Translations under genes and position numbers: made by a program
Source: Streptomyces poonensis
GTDB taxonomy: Bacteria > Actinomycetota > Actinomycetes > Streptomycetales > Streptomycetaceae
Length of the DNA: 64,000 nt
Direction: 5' to 3'
Assembly: GCF_014650915.1 (NCBI RefSeq)
Contig: NZ_BMVW01000022.1
Span: 1-64,000 of the forward strand
The notes under the pieces: generated by a model
Told to the model about the DNA's origin: nothing
What the model saw: only the letters and a program-made list of their open reading frames with translations
Databases searched by the model: none
In this document: in pieces, positions 17,854 to 25,982 of the stretch
How positions within the stretch are numbered: the stretch's first letter is position 1
Layout of the letters: every line of letters begins with the position of its first letter

Positions 17854-19154
17854 CGGCGAACCCGTACCCGAACCTTGGCTTCAACCCCGTACCGGGCAGC
17901 GTCTCGGTCGTCTCGGCCCTGACGGCGAAACTCCAGAAGTCCGCACAGACCATCTCCGACGCGCACCGCATGATCGAGAACCTGCGATCGGGGAGCTCCT
18001 GGGAGGGGGACGCGGCGGTCGCCTTCCGTGAGCAGCTCGACGGTGCCCTGCCGACGAACCTGAAGAACGCCCACGCCTCCATCACCAAGGCCGCCACCGC
18101 GCTGGGCGAGTGGCAGAAGGCCCTCGACGGCTACCAGGACCGGGCCAGGACCCTCGACGGCCAGGCCAAGGACGCCAAGACGAAGATCGAGACGGCGGAG
18201 GGCAACGAGAAGACGGCCTCCGCCAACCCCGACCTCAAGCTCGCGGGCCAGACGTTCACCGACGACGCGGCGCTGAAGAACGCCCAGTCACGGCTGGACA
18301 AGGCCACCGCCGAGCTCACCAAGGCGCGCGAGGCGGTGACCGAGGCCAGGAACGCGTACAACGACATCGTCAAGCGTGCGAAGGAACTGGAGGAGGACCA
18401 CTCCACCGACGCCCGCGCCAAGGCCCGCACCCTGCGGGACTCCACGGACAAGCTGGCGCCGGAGGAGCCGAACTGGTTCGAGAAGACCATGGACTGGGTG
18501 GGCGACAACCTCACCGACGTCCTCGGTGCGATCGCGGCGATCGCCGGTCTGGCGGCCCTGTTCTTCGCGGTGCCGGTGGGTCCGATCCTGCTGCTGGTCG
18601 CGGCGGCGGCGAGCGTGGCCACGTTGGCCACCCGGTTGTCGAACCCGACGGTCCGGGCCTCGCTCAAGGACGGGTTCACCAAGGGGGAGTTCGACGCCGA
18701 CTTCTGGAACAACGCGGTCGGCGTGGTCGGGGACTCCCTCGGCGCGGTCCCAGGCGTCGGCGCCGTGGCGCGCGGTGTGAACGGCGCCATTCGATCGGCG
18801 AGTGCCGGCGCGGAAGCTCTCACCCTCGGGCAGAGGCTCAGCAGCGCGGGCGGCAAGACCTGGCTGGCCGCGCAGCGGATCCACGCCGCCGAGAACCCGC
18901 TGACCACCTGGTTGGTGAAGGGCACGGCCAACCCGTCCGCCTGGGCGACGGGCATCGACCGTACGGTCGCCGGAGCCGGGGCGCTCACGGGTACCTACGG
19001 CGTGGCCAAGAACATCTGGGAGGACATCAAGAAACCCGGCGCGGAGAACACCGCGACCGGCGCGGACGGCGCCCGCGCCGGCAGTTTCGACGGAGCCGGG
19101 CACGGTGCCACCGCTCTCAAGACTCTGAAGATCCTGTTCGGCGCGGCGCACTGA
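17850..19154 (+). CDS. WXG-domain long protein, putative T7SS effector or partner (cassette A, gene 2)
   Basis: The 434-aa protein starts at a GTG overlapping the stop of gene 1. It begins NPYPNLGFNPVPG, then a helical hairpin with WEGDAAVAF (a true W-x-G) near residue 52. A long coiled coil follows (about 80-200), then one or two hydrophobic stretches (about 225-265) and a Gly/Ala-rich tail. The protein at 31217 is a full-length paralogue and 22598 is a more distant one. No catalytic motif is visible. It may be a secreted structural or pore-type partner rather than an enzyme; this is inference. Confidence 0.8.
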   Translation: MTANPYPNLGFNPVPGSVSVVSALTAKLQKSAQTISDAHRMIENLRSGSSWEGDAAVAFREQLDGALPTNLKNAHASITKAATALGEWQKALDGYQDRARTLDGQAKDAKTKIETAEGNEKTASANPDLKLAGQTFTDDAALKNAQSRLDKATAELTKAREAVTEARNAYNDIVKRAKELEEDHSTDARAKARTLRDSTDKLAPEEPNWFEKTMDWVGDNLTDVLGAIAAIAGLAALFFAVPVGPILLLVAAAASVATLATRLSNPTVRASLKDGFTKGEFDADFWNNAVGVVGDSLGAVPGVGAVARGVNGAIRSASAGAEALTLGQRLSSAGGKTWLAAQRIHAAENPLTTWLVKGTANPSAWATGIDRTVAGAGALTGTYGVAKNIWEDIKKPGAENTATGADGARAGSFDGAGHGATALKTLKILFGAAH

Positions 19155-19167
19155 AAGGACTGAAGGG

Positions 19168-19905
19168 GTGGAACTGTTGACAGACGACGTGGACGAGTAC
19201 AAGCACATGGACGAGTACGCCATCGACGAGTCGGCCATGCAGCGTGACTGCGACATGTGGTTCGCGATGCCACCTGGCTATGTGGAGATCCCCTTCCGCG
19301 ACCTCTTCTCCGATCCGGATTCTCCCGAGGGCGCTCGGGTGGTCGAAGCGATCAACTCCCTGCTGGAGTTGGTGCCGGAGGAGAAGCGGGACGACTTCCT
19401 GGCGCAGCTGGCCGAGGCCCGGGGGCTGACTCTGGAGATGCAGCGGGAGGGCGTGGTGCACTTCTCCATCGGCGCGCACCAAGCGGACGACGGCTCCATG
19501 CTGGAGTCGGTCGTCACCCTCGCCCGGCGCGAGATCCCCTGGACTCCGCCGAAACTGGCGGCGGTGCAGGCAGCGACGGCGCGCAAGAACGCGCTTCCGG
19601 TGGCCGTGGCGGACCTGCCCTGCGGTCCCGGCGCGTTCACCGAAGCCCTGTTGGAACTTCCCGCGGAAGCTGACTCGCAGCGGCGTTCCCTCTACGAGGC
19701 AACTGCGTACCTGCCTTTCCCGGACGGGCGGAACCTCGCCATCCTCACGCTGACCACCACGGCCGTGAACGCCCGTGAGCACTACCGTGACATCCACCGC
19801 GGCATGGCGGAGATGGTGAGCTTCGACAACCCGCTCCCCGAGGAATTCAAGGCCCAGATCCCCGAGTCCAAGGTCGAGGCGTCCACACGCGCGGTCTTCG
19901 GCTGA
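19168..19905 (+). CDS. Conserved protein of unknown function (cassette A, gene 3)
   Basis: This 245-aa soluble acidic protein has an N-terminal MWFAMPPGYVEIPF motif and a C-terminal half with a beta-rich pattern (YLPFPDGRNLAILTLTTTAV, then HYRDIHRGMAEMVSFD). The proteins at 30513 and 21802 hold the same cassette slot and share the PPGY/PPAF-type start and the final 'strand-helix-TVxF' pattern, so I treat them as one divergent family. It lies 13 nt after gene 2. A role as chaperone or adaptor for the WXG pair is a guess from position. Confidence 0.7.
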   Translation: MELLTDDVDEYKHMDEYAIDESAMQRDCDMWFAMPPGYVEIPFRDLFSDPDSPEGARVVEAINSLLELVPEEKRDDFLAQLAEARGLTLEMQREGVVHFSIGAHQADDGSMLESVVTLARREIPWTPPKLAAVQAATARKNALPVAVADLPCGPGAFTEALLELPAEADSQRRSLYEATAYLPFPDGRNLAILTLTTTAVNAREHYRDIHRGMAEMVSFDNPLPEEFKAQIPESKVEASTRAVFG

Positions 19906-19925
19906 CCCCTACGGAGTGAAACGCA

Positions 19926-20528
19926 GTGGACGTTCCCCTGACGAAGACGGCTTACGACGATACGGCCACCCGATGGGCCTGGCGGCGCACGGCTGCGTTC
20001 CGGCTGTGCACCTTTCTCCTCTCCTACGGGTCTTTCGTGCTCTGGCTGTACGTGGTGGTCATGACGCCGGTGTGGACTCTCTGGGTCCTCATGCCCGCCC
20101 TGTTCGTACTGATCTATGTGGCCATGCTGAACACCGTGAGGTTCTCGGGCGTTCTGTCGCTGCGCCGGGTTCTGCGGGTCTATCCCTGGCAGTCGGTCCC
20201 AGGAGCCGCCTCGACCGCGAAGAACGGCACCACCCGATTTTCCTTCGCCGATCCCGAGCAACCGGACAAACAGGTCTCGCTCCGTTACGGCGACTGGTTG
20301 GGCAGCGGATACACCTTCTGGGTCCGGAAGGTCAGGTCCGGCGGGGTCGATGAGGTCTGGTTCGCGGGTGACCCACGCTTCCTGGGCGTCGTCGCCGTGC
20401 CGGGACCCCGGCGGCTGCTCAGCGTGGCACAGCGCGAGGCGGTCGACGACCGGATGTCGGCCCGCAAGCGCGGCGTCAGCCCCGAGGCGCGGGAGCGGGC
20501 CCGGGCGGCGGGTGCGCGAGTCGGCTGA
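19926..20528 (+). CDS. WFAGD-family small membrane protein (cassette A, gene 4)
   Basis: The 200-aa protein has two membrane helices (about residues 28-48 and 50-72), the linker RVYPWQSVPGA, and the motif DEVWFAGDPRFLGV in its cytosolic or extracellular C-terminal domain, which ends in a basic tail. It is paralogous to 11095, 27987, 28760 and 29890. The GTG start lies 20 nt after gene 3 with GGAGTG upstream. It may protect the membrane against, or anchor, the secreted WXG pair; neither is shown by sequence. Confidence 0.8.
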   Translation: MDVPLTKTAYDDTATRWAWRRTAAFRLCTFLLSYGSFVLWLYVVVMTPVWTLWVLMPALFVLIYVAMLNTVRFSGVLSLRRVLRVYPWQSVPGAASTAKNGTTRFSFADPEQPDKQVSLRYGDWLGSGYTFWVRKVRSGGVDEVWFAGDPRFLGVVAVPGPRRLLSVAQREAVDDRMSARKRGVSPEARERARAAGARVG

Positions 20529-20556
20529 GCGGCACCTGGTAGCAGCCTGTACGAAA

Positions 20557-20594
20557 CGGCGGTGGCGGTACCTCATCGGGTACCGCCACCGCCG
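20557..20594. terminator. Bidirectional terminator after cassette A
   Basis: A perfect 16-bp stem (20557-20572 with 20579-20594) with a 6-nt loop lies between convergent genes ending at 20528 and 20637. Confidence 0.87.
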
Positions 20595-20636
20595 CCGTCG
20601 TTCCCCCGCACGCCGTTGTCCTGTCCGCGGACCCGC

Positions 20637-21254
20637 TCAGCTGGACCAGTAGTGCAGTACGGCCTGCGCGTAGGCCACGCGCGGGTCCAGGCGTGCCGTG
20701 CGGACCTTGTACTTGTCGGTGATGCCGTAGAACCTCAAGGGCGCACGTCCCGCTCCGGGACCGCCCTCTGTCCGCCACGCCGTACGCGTGGGCAGATGCC
20801 AGTCGAGGCCGTATCCCCCGACGAGACTCGCCACGTTGTAGATCAGCGTCAGTGGCGAAAGCACGACGTACAGAGCCCAGGCACCGATGGTTCCCCCACG
20901 GCCGACCAGTCTCGTGCCGTCGGGCAGTTCCATCTCGTACCGGGGCCGCCAGCGGCTCCGTCGGGCAGGCGGCCGTAGGACACCCAGCACGTTTCCGTCG
21001 GGGCCCGTCACGGCGAAACCACCGTGCGGACTCGTCCCGGTCGTCTGCCGGGCCACGGAGCACAGAGGCTTGCGCCCTGCTTGATCCTCATAGAGGGTGA
21101 ACCTCGGGCCGAGCTCATCCGGCGTGTCCGTCCTCGGGAACATTCCACCGACATGGACAGGGGCACCGCCTCGTACCCGGATGACCCACTGGAAGCTGGA
21201 TGGTGCTTCCTCACGCGCGGTCTGCGCGTGCACGCTAAAGACAGTGACACTCAC
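20637..21254 (-). CDS. AYAQAVLH-family protein, unknown function
   Basis: This 205-aa protein has a beta-rich N-terminal half, with FAVTGPDGNVLGVLRPP followed by a strand pair around residue 110. One hydrophobic segment lies near residues 122-145, and the ending is RLDPRVAYAQAVLHYW. The protein at 24326 ends with nearly the same segment and has the same strand/hydrophobic layout, so the two are paralogues that flank cassette B. The fold is reminiscent of small 'LURP/scramblase-like' beta proteins, but I cannot support that. Start GTG or ATG near 21254. Confidence 0.65.
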   Translation of the reverse strand: MSVTVFSVHAQTAREEAPSSFQWVIRVRGGAPVHVGGMFPRTDTPDELGPRFTLYEDQAGRKPLCSVARQTTGTSPHGGFAVTGPDGNVLGVLRPPARRSRWRPRYEMELPDGTRLVGRGGTIGAWALYVVLSPLTLIYNVASLVGGYGLDWHLPTRTAWRTEGGPGAGRAPLRFYGITDKYKVRTARLDPRVAYAQAVLHYWSS

Positions 21255-21304
21255 GATTCCCGGCCCCAGTTGTCAGCGGTTCAGCGGTTCAGCGGTCATA
21301 GAAG

Positions 21305-21805
21305 TCATCGCCATCTCTTTCCGGTGACCGGCCTCAGCCACACGGGGAGACTGTGGTGCGGGAGTCCCGCTGCCGACAGGACCTGAAGATACCCGTTGAC
21401 CTGATCGCGAGTTCCACCGCGTAGCCATATACGGCGGTACCAGAACGCCCGGACCAGCAGGTACCCGCTGAGGGAGAGCAGGAGCACCACAGGGGTGAAG
21501 AGGATCAGGCCGACCGCCGTGCCGACGTCGTCCCAGTCGGTGGTGCCGGTCAGGAACCAGGCTCCGACCGCACCGGGAGCAAGCAGCAGGCCACCCCACA
21601 TCCCGCATGAGTTCATCCTGCCCAGCAGCATCCGATGGCGATGGAGCATCGCCGCGACCTCCGCATCGGCCAGGTAGTCGATGCCCCTGTCGGCGCCGAT
21701 CGTCCGCACCGCCTCGGTCAGTCCCGGCACCGCCGCCAGATGAGCTGCTGTCACCTGCAACAGGTCGAATGCCTCCTGGGGGACGGTGCCGTCGTCGCTC
21801 CTCAT
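21305..21805 (-). CDS. Small two-helix membrane protein (cassette B, gene 4)
   Basis: The 166-aa protein begins MRSDDGTVPQ. A helical N-terminal half is followed by two hydrophobic helices (about residues 78-98 and 104-126) and a basic C-terminus. The ATG overlaps the stop of the upstream gene (ATGA). It holds the slot of the WFAGD proteins in the other cassettes but lacks the YPWQ and WFAGD motifs, so it is an analogue rather than a clear homologue. Confidence 0.75.
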   Translation of the reverse strand: MRSDDGTVPQEAFDLLQVTAAHLAAVPGLTEAVRTIGADRGIDYLADAEVAAMLHRHRMLLGRMNSCGMWGGLLLAPGAVGAWFLTGTTDWDDVGTAVGLILFTPVVLLLSLSGYLLVRAFWYRRIWLRGGTRDQVNGYLQVLSAAGLPHHSLPVWLRPVTGKRWR

Positions 21806-22593
21806 CCGAACACGTCTCGCACGGATTTCGTCCGCAGGGGCACCTCGACGCCGCCCGCCACGTCCGTCGGCCGACCGGGAAGCACGCTCTCCGGCCGGCT
21901 CGGCGGTACGCCCTCCGACTGCTGCGGACGCGGGTCCTCGACCGGTGTCCCGGCGTCGTTCACCTCGAGGGTGTTCACGATGTTGAAGAAGAGTTCGGAG
22001 TACAGGTCCCAGTCCTGCATACAAGGAGTGCTGAGCTCGAAGAGAGCCATCTCCGCGTCCCGGCGGAGAGGCACGAAGACGGCGATCTTCCCGATCTCCA
22101 CCTCCTCCGACCGGCCGGAATCGGTGATCTCCGCGGGGAGAGTCGTGATCTCCGAGGTGAACCGGGCCACCGCCTCGCCCGCCGCGAGCCAGACCGTCTC
22201 CACATGAACTTGATCCCCGGAACCCGCGAGTTCGGCGGCGACGCTCGAGGCGGTCGCCTTCTCCCCTCCCGGCACGGACTCCAGCAGAGTGGCGGTCACC
22301 GTCGCCGTGCTGCGGCGCCCGTCGAGGTCGAGCAGACAGAATCCCGCGTAGCTGACTCCGGCCTCCATCATCTCGATGACCAAGGGCAGTTGAGCCGCCA
22401 CGTACTGGAACCAGAGTTCGGCGTTCCCCTCCGGGTAGACGTCCTGGGCCAGCTCGGCCAGCGCCTCGCCGAGCTCCTCCGGAGCCTCTTGGACAGGGAG
22501 CTCGAAAAAGGCGGGCGGCACGCGGAACGTCAGGCGCGGGGCGGCAGCGGCCGAGGGGTCGGCCGAGCCGCTGCCGGGAAGCATCGTGTCCAT
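21802..22593 (-). CDS. Conserved protein of unknown function (cassette B, gene 3)
   Basis: The 263-aa protein starts MDTMLPGSG at the ATG 4 nt after the upstream stop. An Ala/Pro linker leads to LTFRVPPAFFELPV, the counterpart of the PPGY start in the other cassettes. The C-terminal half has VFVPLRRDAEMALFELSTP and then LYSELFFNIVNTLEV, again like gene 3 of cassettes A and C. A Pro/Arg-rich tail follows. It is soluble, with no signal peptide and no catalytic motif. Translationally coupled on both sides. Confidence 0.7.
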   Translation of the reverse strand: MDTMLPGSGSADPSAAAAPRLTFRVPPAFFELPVQEAPEELGEALAELAQDVYPEGNAELWFQYVAAQLPLVIEMMEAGVSYAGFCLLDLDGRRSTATVTATLLESVPGGEKATASSVAAELAGSGDQVHVETVWLAAGEAVARFTSEITTLPAEITDSGRSEEVEIGKIAVFVPLRRDAEMALFELSTPCMQDWDLYSELFFNIVNTLEVNDAGTPVEDPRPQQSEGVPPSRPESVLPGRPTDVAGGVEVPLRTKSVRDVFG

Positions 22594-22597
22594 CGGT

Positions 22598-23821
22598 TTA
22601 CGCCGCTCCCGCCGCCGACATGAACGCGTTGCTGGACGGTGCACTGGCCGCCTGGGTGCTCGACGACCCCGACACCAGGCCGTATGCCAGGGCGGCGCCC
22701 TTGATACCCATCTGCGTACCGCGCATCGTCCAGCTGCCGACGTCCAGAGCCTCGTCGCTGAGGCCCAGCCCCTTGCCGGCCCTCACCAACACCTGGTTGT
22801 ACAGGATGCCGTCGGCCATGCCCCTGGCCACGTTGACCGAAGTCGGCAGCTTATGGGCATTGGCGAAAACACCCTGGAGTGGTTTGTTCACACTTGCGGC
22901 TTTGGCCGCCTTCCCTGCCGCTGTCAGTCCCTTCACCGCTCCGATACCCGGCAGTACGCCCAGACCGGCACCGACCCAGTCCATCACTCCGACCTTTCCG
23001 CCGCGGGCCGTCTTGATCCCGTAACCGGCCAGAGCGAGTGCGCTGGCGCCGATGGCCAGCGCCCCGAACACGGCCCCCACGGGCGGGATGGCCATGGTCG
23101 CCAGGGACAGGATGGACAGGACGGAACCGATCTTGGAGAACAGGTCCGCGTTGTCGACCAGGAAGTCCTTGAAGCCGTCCCAGGCGCCCTTCAGCCCGTC
23201 CGTGACCTTGTCCCAGATGCTGAAGTCCGGCGGACGGTTCTTCGCGGCCTCACGGATGGCACTCTCGGCCTTGCTGGCCTGCTCCTGCCAGTACTTGAGC
23301 AGCGCCTCGGCGTCCTGGAGGGTGCTCTCCAGATCCCACGCGGCCTGTTTCGCCGCGGATTCGGCGGCCTTGGCCTCCTGCTCGAGGGTCTTGGCCTCCT
23401 GCTCGGTGAGCTGACGGAACGCCGCCTGGCCGATCTTGTCGTTGACCCGGTCGACGGCGCCGTTCTTCTCCTCGAGGCGCTTGCGCTGCTCGACCGCCTC
23501 GGCCTCCAGGCTCTTGGCCTGCCGCTGCATGGTCTGGAGCTCCGAGTGCCAGCCTCTGAGCGCCTTCGCGCAGGCGGTCATCGACTCGTGGCCCTGCTTC
23601 AGGTACTTGGGCAGCTCACCGACCTTCTCCTGGAACTTGGAGGCGGCCTCGCCCTCCCACGCTCCGTCCGTCTTGCCGATGCTCGTCAGCATCTCGCGCA
23701 GCTCGTCGAGCTCGTCGCCGACCGTCTTGACGTCGTACGCCAGTGACTCGATCGTGTGCAGGTCGCCCTTGGCCGGGTTGAACTTCAGACCGGGCCAGTT
23801 GGGATCGTCGAACATCCCCAT
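22598..23821 (-). CDS. WXG-domain long protein, putative T7SS effector or partner (cassette B, gene 2)
   Basis: The 407-aa protein starts MGMFDDPNWPGLKFNPAKG, replacing the NPYP start of its cassette A and C counterparts. The WXG-type turn is GAWEGEAASKF near residue 54. A coiled-coil region rich in Glu/Lys/Ala follows (about 85-185), then a hydrophobic stretch (about 232-275) and an Ala/Gly/Ser tail. The overall architecture equals gene 2 of cassettes A and C, but sequence identity is lower. No enzymatic motif is visible. Confidence 0.78.
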   Translation of the reverse strand: MGMFDDPNWPGLKFNPAKGDLHTIESLAYDVKTVGDELDELREMLTSIGKTDGAWEGEAASKFQEKVGELPKYLKQGHESMTACAKALRGWHSELQTMQRQAKSLEAEAVEQRKRLEEKNGAVDRVNDKIGQAAFRQLTEQEAKTLEQEAKAAESAAKQAAWDLESTLQDAEALLKYWQEQASKAESAIREAAKNRPPDFSIWDKVTDGLKGAWDGFKDFLVDNADLFSKIGSVLSILSLATMAIPPVGAVFGALAIGASALALAGYGIKTARGGKVGVMDWVGAGLGVLPGIGAVKGLTAAGKAAKAASVNKPLQGVFANAHKLPTSVNVARGMADGILYNQVLVRAGKGLGLSDEALDVGSWTMRGTQMGIKGAALAYGLVSGSSSTQAASAPSSNAFMSAAGAA

Positions 23822-23879
23822 CGTCTTCTCCCCGTTGTGTGCGAGTTGTCGGAGCGTCGGTGGTGGTGCACTGCCAGGG

Positions 23880-24167
23880 CTACTTCTGGCTGAAGCCCTT
23901 CTGCAGGTCCTGCTCGGTCGACTGGTACGACTCGAGGGTCTTCTTGAGCCCCTCGTGCAGCTGCTTGGAGGCGTCCGCGATCCGCTTGATGCCGTCGCCC
24001 CAGTCGTCCTGGAAGCTGTCGCAGGCGTTGTCGAGGCCGTCCGTGCCCAGTCCCTTCGGGCCCACCTTGTTGAGCCGCTGCTGGGCGCCGCGCATCCGGT
24101 CGTCCACCTGGTCCAGCCTGTTGAGCAGACTCTTCATGCCATCGACATCGATCTGGAAGTCCGCCAT
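23880..24167 (-). CDS. WXG100-like small helical protein (cassette B, gene 1)
   Basis: The 95-aa helical protein has the signature LGTDGLDNACDSFQDDW followed by GDG, that is W56-G-D-G59. This matches the unusual W-x-x-G turn of its counterparts at 17542 and 32503. It is 58 nt upstream of gene 2 and starts an apparent five-gene minus-strand run to 20637. The sequence GATAGCCTG, about 45-53 nt upstream of the start, could be a -10 region. Confidence 0.85.
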   Translation of the reverse strand: MADFQIDVDGMKSLLNRLDQVDDRMRGAQQRLNKVGPKGLGTDGLDNACDSFQDDWGDGIKRIADASKQLHEGLKKTLESYQSTEQDLQKGFSQK

Positions 24168-24325
24168 CCCCGTTCGCCTCCCCGTAGTCGTGATCGCGTC
24201 ACACCGCCGTGCAGGCTATCGAAGGGGCAGGTTCCGGGGTACTCGGGGACGTTCGCCGTCACCAACCTGTGGTGTTCTCCATGTGATGTTCACAGAGACG
24301 TGCGCAGTGACGTGCGTAGCGACGT

Positions 24326-25123
24326 TCACAGAGTGCCGCGGTCCCATATGTGCAGCACGGCCTGTGCATAGGCCAGCCGGTGGTCCAGCCGCGACGGGGT
24401 GAGTCGGTAGATGCCGCCGCCCCGGTACTCGAGGACGACAGCCGGATCGGCGGAGGCGCGCCACTCCGTGCTGTTCGGAGGCTCCAGGTCCCACACCGAT
24501 TCCTTCTTCGCCTCTTCCTTGTCCCCGATCAGCAGCAGGAGCAGTCCCTGGGCCGCACCGATCGCCCAGGCGACGCCGTAGAGCGGGAGGCCGAGGATCG
24601 TCCACGCCACCCACCCCTTCACGGTCCCGACCTTCCCGGCCGGCGGCTCGCCCCCATGGGCCGACCCCATGGTCCAGCGCACACGGCGGGGCGCCGGCAG
24701 CAGGCGTCCGCCGTGCCGCGTGATCCGGCCGATGACCGCGCCGTCGCCGCCGTACACGTCGTACGTGCCCCCGCCCCCGCCCCCGCCGACGGACCTGACC
24801 GAGCACAACAGCTCGCCGTTCAGGCCGGTCACGGTGAACGGCGGCCGTGCCGTGCGCCCTCCCTTGGGGACGTCCTGGGGCACGTGGACGTATGCGAGCG
24901 GGTTGCCCTGCGGGCGGTTCGCGCCCGGGTGGTTCGGGTCCGCCTGCCGGATGGTGGTGGTCTGCTCCCCCGCCTTGACCCGGTCGTACGTGCGCAGCCT
25001 TCTGTTCTTGATCTCGAGGTCGATCGAGGTGTTCGCTGTGGGAGGGGGCGTGGGGTGCGGCGGCTGCCCTGGCTGCTGCGGCTGCTGCGGCTGCTGGGCC
25101 CATCCCTGGTTGCTGTAGCTCAC
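24326..25123 (-). CDS. AYAQAVLH-family protein with Pro/Gln-rich N-terminus
   Basis: The 265-aa protein is read from GTG 25123 (VSYSNQGWAQQP), since the upstream in-frame extension is a low-complexity repeat. Residues 1-35 are Pro/Gln-rich. A beta-rich domain follows (FTVTGLNGELLCSVRSV, a glycine run, then GAVIGRITRHGG), then a hydrophobic segment (about 180-205). The end is RLDHRLAYAQAVLHIW, nearly identical in kind to the gene at 20637. It may be membrane-associated through its single hydrophobic segment. Function unknown. Confidence 0.65.
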   Translation of the reverse strand: MSYSNQGWAQQPQQPQQPGQPPHPTPPPTANTSIDLEIKNRRLRTYDRVKAGEQTTTIRQADPNHPGANRPQGNPLAYVHVPQDVPKGGRTARPPFTVTGLNGELLCSVRSVGGGGGGGTYDVYGGDGAVIGRITRHGGRLLPAPRRVRWTMGSAHGGEPPAGKVGTVKGWVAWTILGLPLYGVAWAIGAAQGLLLLLIGDKEEAKKESVWDLEPPNSTEWRASADPAVVLEYRGGGIYRLTPSRLDHRLAYAQAVLHIWDRGTL

Positions 25124-25231
25124 GAGTGTTTCTCTGGGGATACGGATACGGATGCTGCTGACGATGCTGCTGACGATGACGATCGACAGAGCCTCAGAGG
25201 CCATTCCACCCAGGGAAGCCGCGGGGTCGAA

Positions 25232-25804
25232 CTACCGCGCCTCGGGGTATTCCACATACTCAAGAATGTCGTGCCAGCGCGAATGGCTCACTTCCAGGGC
25301 TTCCGGGTCGATCTCCCTCATTTGTTCCGTCAGACGCCGCACCGCGCCATCGATGTCGAGTTCCTCCTGCTCCGACTCGAAATCGTAGTTCGGACGCTCC
25401 TTCTCCAGCAGGTAGAGAAAGTGAGCGAAGGAAGGGAGATCCTTGTTCAGCGGATATGCCTCGGACTCGTCGGCCGGAAGGCAGTGAACGATTCCCGTGA
25501 CCCCGTCCAGGGCAATGTCGTCGTAGGGGATCATGCCGAGCAGAAGCCAGTTCTCGGCACCCTCGGGCAGGTTGTCCCATCGTTCGCGGAGGTCGTCGTA
25601 AGCGGCGCCCATCGACCTCGCCTGCTCCGGAGTCCCGTCCACGAGATCGAACCATGGATTGGGGCGTGACGGAATTCCGACGTGCCGCAGGAAGTGCACA
25701 CTCGGCTCATGCCGGATGTTCGCCACCGCTTCCTCGGAAAACGTCGTGAGCTCTTCCGGACCGAACTCGGTCTCCAGCGTTTCCCGGTCGATGGGGGGTG
25801 TCAT
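25232..25804 (-). CDS. SUKH-family (SUKH-4 type) immunity protein
   Basis: The 190-aa protein shows the SUKH pattern ENWLLLGMIPYDDIALDG, then GIVHCLP and FLYLLEKERPNYDF, with two acidic regions. SUKH proteins neutralise nuclease and deaminase toxins of polymorphic systems. It sits directly downstream of the deaminase toxin at 25964 on the same strand, so it is the likely cognate immunity protein. Related proteins lie at 41610, 42252 and 42878 next to the second toxin copy. Confidence 0.85.
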   Translation of the reverse strand: MTPPIDRETLETEFGPEELTTFSEEAVANIRHEPSVHFLRHVGIPSRPNPWFDLVDGTPEQARSMGAAYDDLRERWDNLPEGAENWLLLGMIPYDDIALDGVTGIVHCLPADESEAYPLNKDLPSFAHFLYLLEKERPNYDFESEQEELDIDGAVRRLTEQMREIDPEALEVSHSRWHDILEYVEYPEAR

Positions 25805-25879
25805 GTCGTGACCTGCCTGACTCGCGAACGATGGGAGCGTCCGATGCTAGCAGCAGCACCGAAGCGGCTCCGTGTCGGG

Positions 25880-25906
25880 GAAAACAAGGAAAACAAGGAA
25901 AACAAG
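25880..25906. repeat. Three 9-bp tandem repeats in toxin-immunity spacer
   Basis: The unit GAAAACAAG is repeated three times perfectly, then decays. It lies in the 159-nt spacer between the toxin stop and the immunity start, and is strikingly A-rich for this genome. It may set spacing, or be slippage. Confidence 0.7.
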
Positions 25907-25943
25907 GAATACGGGGAGTGCAAGGAGTACAGGAACACCGGGT

Positions 25944-25982
25944 TCATCTGTTCCGGTTCGATCTCATCTGTTCCGGTTCGAT
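25944..25982. repeat. 19-bp direct repeat spanning the toxin stop codon
   Basis: The same 19 bases occur at 25944-25962 and 25964-25982, offset by 20 bp. The second copy contains the toxin stop codon and its last codons, and the first lies just beyond it, so a short duplication has occurred at the 3' end of the toxin gene. Confidence 0.75.
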
